Shown here: one piece after another, positions 20,401-25,059 of the stretch | Layout of the letters: the number at the start of each line of letters is the position of its first letter | Numbering within the stretch: the stretch's first letter is position 1 | Assembly (NCBI RefSeq): GCF_001269655.1 | Contig: NZ_LHVE01000006.1 | Location: 248,001-312,000, forward strand | Reading direction: 5' to 3' | Source of the DNA: Pseudomonas thivervalensis | GTDB lineage: Bacteria; Pseudomonadota; Gammaproteobacteria; Pseudomonadales; Pseudomonadaceae | DNA: 64,000 nucleotides | Notes under the pieces: model-generated | Database searches by the model: none | What the model was told of the DNA's origin: nothing | Seen by the model: only the letters and a program-made list of their open reading frames with translations | Program-made: the position numbers and the translations under genes

Positions 20401-20884
20401 CCTCGGTCTGCACCGGCGCCTCGACATTACTGAAGACCGGTTTGCCATCGACGCCGATCACCAGGTTCAGGCCATTGCCACCCAGGCCGTTATGAATGGT
20501 TTGCGGGCTGGCAAGGGCTGCCGCACGGCCCGCCGCCTGCAAGGCCTGCTGCGCGGCGATTGCGGCCACCGTGTTGTTGAGGTTGCTCAGCGAGCGCTGC
20601 AATTGCTGGTTGACCGTTTGCTGTTGCGCCAGCGGTGGCGGCGCTCCCGGAACCAGCCCGCCCGGGCGGGCGGCATTGGTGGCCTGGGCCACGCCCTTGG
20701 CGGCAAACCAGCTCGAACTGAAAGCCGCCGGCTGCGCAGCCTGGGCCGTGCCCGTGAGCACCAGCAGGCCAATCGCCTGGGCCAGGGGGGTGAGGTACAA
20801 CGCGCCCTGCTCCAATACCGAGCGAGAGGATCCAGGGGCGAAGCCGCGAGGCGTCGGTTTCGAAGTTTTTTTAGACAGACGCAT
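8423..20884 (-). CDS. pdtA: Giant TPS filamentous haemagglutinin-family adhesin (PdtA-like)
   Basis: A 4,153-residue secreted adhesin. It begins with an extended signal peptide (about 1-49, ending GTAQA) and a TPS secretion domain: INWDTFNVGRDTTVNFQQ at 179-196 and LNQNGIVFSG at 228-237, the FHA-type NxNG motif. The long middle is repetitive beta-helix sequence rich in Gly, Ser, Asn and Leu (recurrent LxLxAG and GxxLDVS patterns). At about 2,990 there is a nine-glycine run, followed by two copies of a 24-residue module, each with a Cys pair. The C terminus resembles DUF3739. Chosen ATG 20882-20884; a GTG at 20911 would add nine residues. P. aeruginosa PdtA is of similar size and also lies beside a DING-family gene and hxc. 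No TpsB transporter gene is in the window. Confidence 0.88.
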   Translation of the reverse strand: MRLSKKTSKPTPRGFAPGSSRSVLEQGALYLTPLAQAIGLLVLTGTAQAAQPAAFSSSWFAAKGVAQATNAARPGGLVPGAPPPLAQQQTVNQQLQRSLSNLNNTVAAIAAQQALQAAGRAAALASPQTIHNGLGGNGLNLVIGVDGKPVFSNVEAPVQTEAGGKTQVSIKQTADKAIINWDTFNVGRDTTVNFQQNADWAVLNRVDNATAPSQVQGAIKANGTVLILNQNGIVFSGSSQINVRNLVAAATAFDDSQFKSNGLYSPGAAPTFTNAGGKVRVEQGARIETHAPASSTAGGGYVLLLGSEVDNAGTISTQKGQAALVAGSDFVIKKGQGTDGNAQSSVRGNQVVASGTGQVSNSGLLQAALGDVSLTGQDVRQNGVALASTSVDSRGTLHLTASRSVTLGEGATSAILLDSSSALDSQRSGLLQPLSADNSPIVAADGYRRDQSLIAIDSAGTVDFQKGSITLASGGQVGVRATQRSRVGDGAIIDVSGALGVKVAMESNSIKINVQGNEQRDAPGNRDKGGLNSKDVWVDTRELVFVPAGTNGYATDRWYTAGGLLEVSGYLGTRVHSVGEWMAQGGTVSFSGNDVVTQKGSQINLSGGTLDVQSGRVKQSWLKGADGRLYEVSSAPGDILYDGVYQGYEERSARWGQSQFYYSPLIAPRERFEQGYSVGRDAGSLVIGTRNAVLEGQVVGDTFQSDRQVQAAQLGLDGYNQSASAVARGAQLIVGSYVPYYVKSSGTLQYALRANAGTLRDIVLGTEDQSLAAGMGLQDPVVEGREGRLYLNSEQLSGFGLGAVKIAATGSIKVEGDLQVAPAGSITLFGPQVEVDANLTARGGDIALGNVLQQISGSARVEDTRIDAVDGSRAAVRVGKGVTLDTRGLWSNQLHNPNDSSALPFLNGGNVSLRSSGDLTLASGSLIDVSSGAALLADGKQRGGKGGNLTLAANANTSAGDGVLSLDGELRGHGVNGGGRLSVQAGKVTLSDQPVADASAGLVLNSGFFNKGFSAYDITGNQGLTVSDGTQLDVSMPVYHFGDNLQDAATGSDPQTLLSLWTPELYQQDAIKGVLSQRKGANLSLQAGSILSTASERETAALVIGTGARISVDPGSTLSLASVGQLSVDGRLDAWGGKILLTQIKPAGLADVPVVERPHQRSILLGEHALLDVSARAVTAVDAQQRRYGRVDDGGSIVIGGSVDTDKGTASAPDLFVVVKQGARLLANGAQAELDIRGQGATTLSSAGGSIALSSNNGLRLDGEFQAASGGVGAAGGSLSVALETPLYDRSTVDDQVRVPRELILSRGTGSASTDSLMSYGQGRLDVDKVSRGGFANLTLLSNGILSFAGDMHLNLAQSLQIYTGSLALAEGAPGDSRIALNAPYVRLAGAAARGADVHVRPTIQGGLSVQDSAAQLQVNADLLDLRDVLTLGAHGVLARQQGPALEVDRRGFAQAQLSSRGDMRFLGGSPLNIESTATQLLSNADLTLLAAQIYPTTGATARVKTTTDSTLRIGRTTDTLPAQPYSVFGSLSLDAGILLQGGVLRAPLGLLSLGEEVGNIQTLKLLPGSVTSVSGAGLNMPYGGTVDGLSYRYNGKDVQLIGAGGSTSNNVLSVGVSMTGHSIDVQPGAVLDLSGGGELAGAGFISGRGGSTDARYNPLVQIGADGSLVLPGLDTNPVYAIVPGDQRGYAPPSGEAGARDPLIGQRITLDAGVPGLPAGTYTLLPSTYALLPGAFRVELNGLAGSGKMASSLAMRNGSWATSGGLSIAHSDIRDTLSSQVILTSADVLRRYSQYNETGYAAFAKADAALKGVPRPMIEADGKTLKLKFKGVGDPAETFRFNGTARFKPAEGGLGGSVGIFADAFRLEVLPVGQQATAGFAGASLHDQALNALQAPRLSIGTLPGVSYGQGGNLVTFNSTLSDIIVRQGSSLKAGEVFLATNVKAGAIVVEQGASINTLGQGSAPFDSRSGFVYNPGKNSLLAVSNGWLDVLPPTASADTDGPGSILIGQCDTGHCSGTTELYSQGTITAATDNAFNLDESVRFGTRNLTLAVGAINIGSAQALAAAQQRQALPKGLTLNQQVLDRLLRGDSLKGAPALENLVLNARDSVNFYESVELSTLNPLTGKSSLQRLVLGTPAIYGYGAADDHASIRTGTLVWNGALTPAGAPLLAGPGNGSGVLDIQAQVLEFGYGPNAQPNNLDNPQRLALGFGQVNLTASQRITANHKGALQVYQSRGDYVTGKGYSYSGGDLRVNTPLWTGEAGSVNRITAGGALTVAGIAGLSAAAADNAALGAELQLQAGSLLLDGTVRLPSGKLTLGASGDVVLGDNAQIDLAGREVVLNDVRKYSWGGDLFLDSRTGNIRQAAGSTVDLSARNNRAGLLSAIALGPDAGLIDLQGRILGSASGTYNAGGTLVPYAGGAVDLRGQSLGDFAALNGRLNRDQVFGSRSFQLKQGDLVIGNELKANAINVSVDNGSLTVLGTVDASGQAVGSIRLAAKHGLTVASSALLDAHGSILRVDSYGKIIDSPNRALIELNSGDGQLTLASGARLDLRHGTGAPLGNGPGQYDGRARGTLELNAPRLRVDDPRYGDIAIDASGNLSVLGARSINVNAIARYTDARDGTAPAVDGRPYQVIDQAYLNDKHNDSEAFIKAALVNGNLLNGKLAGLNNAAYADALHLRPGVEILSKTPDGDLVVQGDLDLSGYRYASLNRHTQKTDVYGSGEAGNLVVRAGGNLNIYGSINDGFAPPEAGDPTVRTDGNGWLLISGKQPFGADLVVPGAGVELAEGTLYPAGSLLNYDVPFKGGSLPAGLELPTTLSLGEALNLPAGTLLQAAIRDASGNLLYAAGTLLKEAVSLPVDTRLEAGTRLSMGITVKDGTWPKGVAVPGSGLTLRGALALGSGALIPSGTDVKLAEGVDLIELRPVDNGIQGRNWAVASLLPDGSQSWSMRWVAGADTEAADTRITRPHAEAGSLQLADGHYLARREQTGGGGGGGGGTGLVWAPGSNIGVPGEPVPPEMLDFCTWIPGECIPAPPKTVLVWSPTNNYGVPGEPVPPEALDFCTWFPDWCVLAVVPDNPPEPIRTKVTPGSQLFSVLRTGTGDLELLSAGDFNMRSLFGVYTAGTQSASLAPGANDPYQQARGRQLDGSVLGAAGAAYESLTTGGAYQAWYPEQGGNLKLTVGGDLHGDSFSKRNVGSGAQNTSAAMGNWLWRQGTGSTADPAAQIPTAWWINFGTFAQQPSTEAGDPYLTGFTGIGTLGGGNLSVDVGGDAGLISQQLGVLGSDVERSQGLVLAVGSSGRVAADGSLVLTGGGDLRLRIGGALNSSQAARESVNAAADLNGMLANLRGSLQLQAGAIGALGLTYGSYGAFQDPQESRAYDAYVSTMATARGGVTLMPGDAGVSLDSRGDLVLQGVGDPGRVVMQNSTGYTGRDGAYRSGGGLSQFSLWTGNTAIDLFSVGGNLTPIVANESFAGLNASTSGGRFVYPSILRAVAANGSLYYGPSARGVSGVASGFSLMTAPSANAELQLIAADSIYAGGYAVTQSGADPALLSSPLRPAFAGYSGINIHSNYDNYGAGVYVSPSEFPLFSFGINTFSVQPYAQREPVRFYAVKGDIVGLRTGEVIRYPASGEEVRYEGSGPLRVMAGRDIVNSGVPLNTATDVPATVSGSAGGQSTGNLIVHSRGDEISQVSAGRDIRLSTFNIAGPGLLEVSAGRNLYGSGPGVGQLYQESGFNSIGNVDPAAPVRDGGASIALIAGAGAQGPNYRGLLARYLQPGAALKDYRGELNQWLSQRFGYNAGEDQALAFFAKLPVEQQNVFARQIYFAELKAGGREYNTVGGERSGSYRRGREAIEALFPSKDVAGNTLRYDGDVTLYGGSGIHTDFGGDIQVLTPGGQQVFGVEGNAPPASAGVITQGQGDIQLYAQGSILLGQSRIMTTFGGSILGWSAGGDINAGRGSKTTVVYTPPRRVYDTWGNVTLSPSVPSTGAGIATLNPIAEVAPGDIDLIAPLGTIDAGEAGIRVSGNVNIAALTVVNAANIQTQGKSTGVPLAASVNTGAITSASSAASSATQAAEDVARQQQNAARQNQASVFTVQVVSFGSEQLAPSRDGASREAPRAYDPASPVQVLGAGPLDEQSRQRLTEEERGRLSL

Positions 20885-20988
20885 CACTATCCGATCCTTT
20901 TCCCAAAGCACAGAGTTAGGTCACACAGCCGCCCAAGGCGGCCGTATCGATACCTGATAGGCGGTTACAACGGTGCGCGACCGAACGC

Positions 20989-21006
20989 TTGTCATACAAA
21001 GTTCAT
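20989..21006 (+). promoter_or_regulatory. Weak Pho-box-like sequence upstream of the adhesin
   Basis: TTGTCAT, four bases (ACAA), then AGTTCAT. Against the PhoB repeat CTGTCAT the first half matches 6 of 7 bases and the second 4 of 7. It lies about 105 bases upstream of the pdtA start but points away from it, which lowers confidence. P. aeruginosa pdtA is phosphate-regulated, which is why the site was noted. Confidence 0.25.
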
Positions 21007-21071
21007 ATGCGTGCTCGCCGGGCAGCGGAATCATCCGGCGCATCGGCGTGCGCAAGGTCGTCAGGCGCAGA

Positions 21072-21117
21072 AAAACAACATCGGCAGCGCCAACCTGGCC
21101 GCTACCGATGCTGTTTT
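21072..21117 (-). terminator. Intrinsic terminator after the DING-like gene
   Basis: Two 18-base arms (21072-21089 and 21100-21117) pair at 16 of 18 positions around a ten-base loop. Read on the minus strand, the stem is followed by a run of T at 21075-21071. It starts 47 bases after the stop codon of the DING-like gene and before the adhesin promoter region, so it should separate the two minus-strand genes. Confidence 0.75.
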
Positions 21118-21163
21118 CAGAGGTGCCACATCCTGTGGCCAGAACTGCTTCCTGCGGGGGGGC

Positions 21164-22345
21164 TTACAAACGACCCTTGCCGTTGCAGACGCTGACGTTG
21201 GCGATGTCCAGGCCGTCGCCATAGGCGTTGTCGAGGAAGGTTTTCTTGATTTCGCCAGCCAGGTTGGTCGGTGTTGCGCTGGTGCCTGGGACGATGGCAA
21301 AGGCGTGGGCGTTGATGATGGTGTTTTTCGTGCCGGTGTACAGGCTGGTCAGGAAGTTGCGGACGGCGGTGGCATCAGCTGCGGTCTGGTAGCACTGACC
21401 GACGAGCAGGTTGGTGTAACCCACGATCGGGTACTGGCTGGCGCCGGTGGGTACAGCGGTGTCACCGGCGGCGGAACCGAAGGTCGGTACCCATTTCAAC
21501 GGGTTGGCACGATCGGCAGCGGTAGCTGGGACTGGAGCAGTGCCCAGGGCGGCGGTGGTGTTGGCCAGGCTTGGCAGTGGCGCGGTGCCGGCGGCTACGG
21601 CGTTTTTGCTGACACGAGCCACCACGGCGTTGTTGTTGGGAGAAACAAAGTCAGGGCTGACATAACCGATGGCACCGTCGGTGGCGTTGACTGCGGTCAC
21701 TATGTCAGCGCTGCCGGCAACGGCTTGCCAGTTGGCAGGCTCGGCGCCTACTTTGGCAGTGGTGAAGGTGCTGCTGACACCGAACTGGGTAGGGCAGGAA
21801 TCATTCAGGAAGCGGGCGAACAATTCGGTGGTGCCGCTGCTGCCGGAACGGTAGATGACCTTGATCGGGGTGGCGTCGCTATTACCCAGGATCGGGCCCC
21901 AGGTGGTCACGGCGCCGGAGAAGATGCTGCACAGTTGGGCGCCGCTCAGTTGCAGGGTCGTGGTGCCGGACTTCTTGTAGGGGATGGTGACCGAAGTGCC
22001 GACCGATGGAATCTGGATCAGTTTGCCGAAGGTGGCACCGAAGGCGTTGTTGTAGTTGGTCAGCTCGGTCTGGCTGATGACCGAGTCGCTACCGGCGAAG
22101 TCAACCGGGGTACCGGCAGGCTGGTTGATCGAAGCGGGTGCGTTGGTCAGGAAAGCCGTCTTGCCGGCGCCGCTGCCGACACCGGTATAGCTGAAGTCTG
22201 TCGGCAGCAGACGTGGCAGAGGCGAAGCGCCGTTGTAGAGTTTCTCGGGCAGGGTGGCACCGCCACCGACCACCGCGGCCATCGATTGGGCCGAAGCCAG
22301 GGCGGCTACTGCCAGGGACGCTGCGATCATAGTGCGCTTAAACAT
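21164..22345 (-). CDS. Exported DING/PstS-like phosphate-binding protein (LapA-like)
   Basis: A 393-residue protein with a Sec signal peptide (about 1-23, ending QSMA). The mature start AVVGGGATLPEKLY resembles the DINGGGATLPQ start of DING proteins but lacks DIN. Further family motifs are TGVGSGAGKTAFLTN, FAGSDSVIS, SVTIPYKKSG, QLCSIFSGAVTTW, YRSGSSGTTELFARFL and GAIGYVSPDF, which are the phosphate-binding motifs of the PstS fold. In P. aeruginosa, DING-type alkaline phosphatases (LapA) are exported by the Hxc system encoded next door. The neighbouring Hxc genes make this protein its likely cargo. Whether it is an enzyme or only a binding protein cannot be told here. ATG 22343-22345 follows a GGAG site. 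Confidence 0.87.
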   Translation of the reverse strand: MFKRTMIAASLAVAALASAQSMAAVVGGGATLPEKLYNGASPLPRLLPTDFSYTGVGSGAGKTAFLTNAPASINQPAGTPVDFAGSDSVISQTELTNYNNAFGATFGKLIQIPSVGTSVTIPYKKSGTTTLQLSGAQLCSIFSGAVTTWGPILGNSDATPIKVIYRSGSSGTTELFARFLNDSCPTQFGVSSTFTTAKVGAEPANWQAVAGSADIVTAVNATDGAIGYVSPDFVSPNNNAVVARVSKNAVAAGTAPLPSLANTTAALGTAPVPATAADRANPLKWVPTFGSAAGDTAVPTGASQYPIVGYTNLLVGQCYQTAADATAVRNFLTSLYTGTKNTIINAHAFAIVPGTSATPTNLAGEIKKTFLDNAYGDGLDIANVSVCNGKGRL

Positions 22346-22844
22346 GAAGAATCTCCTTTCATCGTGTTCATACGTAGGTTGGGTGACGCATGCTTGCCGT
22401 CATGGCGCTCGGTCCTGTGCCGATGGCGGTGGGGTGAGGCCATGGGTTAGAAATTCGCAGTTTCCGGTGACAGATAGAGGAAAAAACCTCGGGAGTTGAG
22501 GGCTGTTTTCAGGGTGTTTTTCTCGGGTGTTCGAGGGCTCTGAACCGTGGGTTCAGGCGGACTTTTCAGGGGGACGGCAAGAGCTGGCCGTGGAGATGGC
22601 GGCGCAGGGTTGCCGGGCGGCGGAAGATGACAGAACGAGGAACCCGAGTTTGGTAACGGGGAGGCTCGGGAGGTGAGGCTATACAGGAAAAAATCAAACG
22701 ATGAACCCCTACACCTGTAGGGTCGTCAGCAATCGGTTTTCGAAGCTAATGTGTCCATCAATCGTTTCCACCATGCTTGTGCAGCTGGAATTCTCGTGGC
22801 ATCCGGGAGCGTCGGATGGAGTCACTAAGGCTAGGAGCCTTTTC
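22346..22844. other. Intergenic region with a perfect hairpin, left flank of the AT-rich insert
   Basis: No convincing gene lies between the divergent DING-like and acyltransferase genes. At 22540-22556 there is a perfect 7-base inverted repeat, CTGAACC GTG GGTTCAG, and at 22476-22489 a small GAGG/CCTC hairpin with an A6 loop. A frame from ATG 22701 continues into the acyltransferase gene, but the start at 22845 is better supported. Base composition falls from typical Pseudomonas GC toward AT-rich around 22700-22850, marking the left border of the insert. A TATACA at 22680-22685 has no well-spaced -35. Confidence 0.5.
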
Positions 22845-23351
22845 ATGTCAATGACAAACCGTTTTCGTCTGGTTACTCAGTGCCTAAACAACACTATTGA
22901 AAAGAAGGCCGCAGCACTCGGCTATGCCAACTTGATTATGTTCATGTGTAGCCGTTCTCATACGTTTCAGATGCGTACACTGCATTTTTGGTTGGTGCCC
23001 GCGATTGATCATCAGCAGATTGTGTTTTTCTTTGACTCCACAGCAAGGCCTATGGGCTATGTTACATGGGCATATCTAGCACCGGATGCTGAGCAGCGAA
23101 TGCTGACGGATCCCAACTTTCTGCTGCACCCGTCGGAATGGAATGAAGGGGGGCGGACGTGGATAATCGATTTTTGTTTTCCCAGTGGCGGCGCTAAAGA
23201 TGCCATCAGTACCTTAAAGACAATATTTCGAAGGAACAATATTCCTCAAGTGTTTTGGGCACGCAGGAATTTTGATTTCACAATCAAGAAAACCGGATGC
23301 TATAGCCTGTCGAAATCATCGACGGACGGGCTGAGCGTATCAACCTCATGA
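22845..23351 (+). CDS. HlyC-like toxin-activating lysine acyltransferase
   Basis: A 168-residue protein, close to the 170 of E. coli HlyC. These enzymes transfer a fatty acyl group from acyl carrier protein to a lysine side chain, classically in RTX toxins. Seen here: a histidine in MCSRSHTFQM (His39), LVPAIDHQQIVFFFD, then MGYVTWAYLAPDAEQRML (like CSWANLSLENE in HlyC), and GGRTWIIDFCFPSGG with Asp109. The His39-Asp109 spacing of 70 matches His23-Asp92 in HlyC. ATG 22845 has AGGAG seven bases upstream; ATG 22701 would add 48 residues without family similarity. The stop overlaps the next start as ATGA. GC is far below the flanks. No RTX toxin gene is nearby; the likely substrate is the peptide at 23553-23831. 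Confidence 0.88.
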   Translation: MSMTNRFRLVTQCLNNTIEKKAAALGYANLIMFMCSRSHTFQMRTLHFWLVPAIDHQQIVFFFDSTARPMGYVTWAYLAPDAEQRMLTDPNFLLHPSEWNEGGRTWIIDFCFPSGGAKDAISTLKTIFRRNNIPQVFWARRNFDFTIKKTGCYSLSKSSTDGLSVSTS

Positions 23352-23518
23352 AAAAAATAATTGCCATCCTGGCGTCATTATTGTTCGGCATTTCTATAGG
23401 CGTGATAGCTGATCACTGGGAGTTAAATTTATACATTAAAGGCTTGATCATTGGACTTGCAGTACATGCATCATTTTGTTTTTTTGGAATTAATCAAAAA
23501 AGATCAAAACAAACATAA
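23348..23518 (+). CDS. 56-residue two-helix membrane protein, candidate immunity protein
   Basis: A 57-codon frame that starts inside the acyltransferase stop (ATGA at 23348-23351), so its translation is probably coupled. The product has two hydrophobic helices, about 3-21 (IIAILASLLFGISIGVIA) and 29-48 (YIKGLIIGLAVHASFCFF), joined by a short DHWELN turn and followed by the basic tail NQKRSKQT. Small two-helix membrane proteins beside class II microcin genes are typically immunity proteins. The sequence is very AT-rich: 14 G/C in the 60 bases 23461-23520. I see no specific family. It could instead help export or modification. Confidence 0.75.
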   Translation: MKKIIAILASLLFGISIGVIADHWELNLYIKGLIIGLAVHASFCFFGINQKRSKQT

Positions 23519-23552
23519 CTGAAATTTATTCATTTAAAGGCAGGACATCGAC

Positions 23553-23831
23553 ATGAGAGATCTCACCGAAGAAGAACAACTTATGATTTTCGGCGCAGGC
23601 GACACCATCGTCTCAGCAGAAACGGTAGGAGCGTCAATCGGAGCAAGTGTTGGAAGTAGATTCGGAGGCGGAGGCACCGCACTGGGTGGCATTGTCGGCG
23701 GGGCGGTGGGTAACTTTGTGGGTGGTCTCTCCAACGTCAAGCCGATGCCTAGGAGTCAGATTCCTGTCGCTGGAATACCTCCAGCAGGAAGTTTTGGTGG
23801 TTTTGGTGGTCTTGGAGCGACCGGAGCGTAG
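23553..23831 (+). CDS. Glycine-zipper microcin-like peptide precursor with a single lysine
   Basis: A 92-residue precursor. The start MRDLTEEEQLMIFGAG follows the class II microcin leader pattern (MRxLTxxE, hydrophobic residue, GG or GA); processing after GA would follow residue 15. Residues 26-58 form a glycine zipper (GASIGASVGSRFGGGGTALG, then GIVGGAVGNFVGG), able to sit in a membrane. The tail is Pro/Gly/Phe-rich. There is exactly one lysine, Lys63 (SNVKPMPRSQ), the only possible target for the neighbouring lysine acyltransferase. AGGA lies eight or nine bases before ATG. The gene ends 17 bases before the convergent gspF stop. Alternatives are a structural secreted protein or a short toxin of another class. 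No exporter is present locally. Confidence 0.72.
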   Translation: MRDLTEEEQLMIFGAGDTIVSAETVGASIGASVGSRFGGGGTALGGIVGGAVGNFVGGLSNVKPMPRSQIPVAGIPPAGSFGGFGGLGATGA

Positions 23832-23847
23832 TTTCAGCGTCGACGAT

Positions 23848-25059
23848 TCATTGCACCAACTGGTTGATCTCAATGATCGGCAACAACACCGCCATGACAA
23901 TGACCAGCACCACGCCGCCCATGACCACGATCATCAGCGGCTCCAATAGTGCGGTCATGCCCATGGCGCGGCGTTCGATGTCGCGGGACAGGGTTTGCGC
24001 GGCGCGTTCGAGCATCGGTGGCAGGCAGCCGGTTTTCTCGCCGCTGGCGATCAGGTGGATCAGCACCGGGGGGAAGACTTTTTCCACCCGCAGCGCCGCC
24101 GCCAGGTTGACCCCTTCGCGGACCTTGGCCGTGGCCTCGCTGACGCTCTGGCTCAGGCGCTCATTGGACAGCGTCTGGCGCGCGGCCTCAAGCGCTCGCA
24201 ACAACGGCACCCCGGCGCCGCCAAGAATCGCCAGGGTGGAAGCAAAGCGCGCGGTATTGAGGCCCAGTACAAAACGCCCGAGCAGCGGCAGGCGCAACAC
24301 CCGTGCGTGCCAGTTCAACCGTGCCGCCGGTTTACGCAGATACAGCCGCCAACTCCAGAAGCCCCCGGCCAATACCCCAAAACACAACCAGCCCCAGGCA
24401 CGAATGAAATCACTGGCGGTGAGCATCGCCACGGTCAGTGCGGGCAGGTCCTGGCGGGCCTGGGAGAACGCGCTGACCACCTGGGGCACCACATAGCTGA
24501 GCAGGAAAATCACGATGGCGACCGACACCAGCCCCACCACCCCGGGGTAGATGAACGCGGTGAGGATCTTGCCCCGCAGGTTGTTGCGCTCCTCGATGTA
24601 GTCCGCCAATCGCTCCATCACCTGGGCCAGGTCGCCGGACTCTTCACCCGCGGCGATCAACGCCCGATAGATTTCCGGAAAGTCGCGGGGCCGTGCCGCC
24701 AGGGCTTCGGCCAGGCGCATGCCGCTGCGCACATCGGCGCGCACCGCGCTCAGGGTCTGGGCGATGTGCTTGCGCTCGGCCTGCTCCACCGTGGCGCTCA
24801 ACGCCGCTTCCAGTGGCAGGCTCGCGCCCAACAGGCTCGCCAGTTGGCGGGTGGCCCAGGCCAGGTCGTTGTCCGAGAGTTTGGCGCTGAACAAACCACC
24901 ACCGTTGGCCTGCGCCGTGTTGCGCTCGAGTTGCACCTGCAACGCGGTCAAGCCGCGGCTGCGCAACAGGTTGAACGCTGCCCCCTGGCTGTCGGCTTCC
25001 AAGTGTCCGGATTCGATCTTGCCCTGGGCGTCGGCGGCCTCGAAACGGTAGCGATTCAT
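23848..25059 (-). CDS. gspF: Type II secretion inner-membrane platform protein GspF (HxcS)
   Basis: A 403-residue polytopic protein with two T2SF repeats, about 60-190 and 265-395. The motifs DLAWATRQLASLLGASLPLE and TARFASTLAILGGAGVPLL open the repeats, and ASGEKTGCLPPMLERAA closes the second. Membrane segments are near VGLVSVAIVIFLLSYVVPQV, AWGWLCFGVLAGGFWSW and the C-terminal MIVVMGGVVLVIVMAVLLP. It anchors the pseudopilus assembly machine and contacts the GspE ATPase. Its start overlaps the last base of the gspE stop codon. It is the last gene of the minus-strand hxc operon. Confidence 0.96.
   Translation of the reverse strand: MNRYRFEAADAQGKIESGHLEADSQGAAFNLLRSRGLTALQVQLERNTAQANGGGLFSAKLSDNDLAWATRQLASLLGASLPLEAALSATVEQAERKHIAQTLSAVRADVRSGMRLAEALAARPRDFPEIYRALIAAGEESGDLAQVMERLADYIEERNNLRGKILTAFIYPGVVGLVSVAIVIFLLSYVVPQVVSAFSQARQDLPALTVAMLTASDFIRAWGWLCFGVLAGGFWSWRLYLRKPAARLNWHARVLRLPLLGRFVLGLNTARFASTLAILGGAGVPLLRALEAARQTLSNERLSQSVSEATAKVREGVNLAAALRVEKVFPPVLIHLIASGEKTGCLPPMLERAAQTLSRDIERRAMGMTALLEPLMIVVMGGVVLVIVMAVLLPIIEINQLVQ

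Noticed and set aside
22650..22685. Possible promoter TTGGTA ... TATACA before the acyltransferase
   Set aside because: The spacing of 24 bases is too long for sigma-70.
22701..22844. N-terminal extension of the acyltransferase from ATG 22701
   Set aside because: The 48 extra residues have no HlyC similarity, and ATG 22845 has an AGGAG at ideal spacing and gives the family length.
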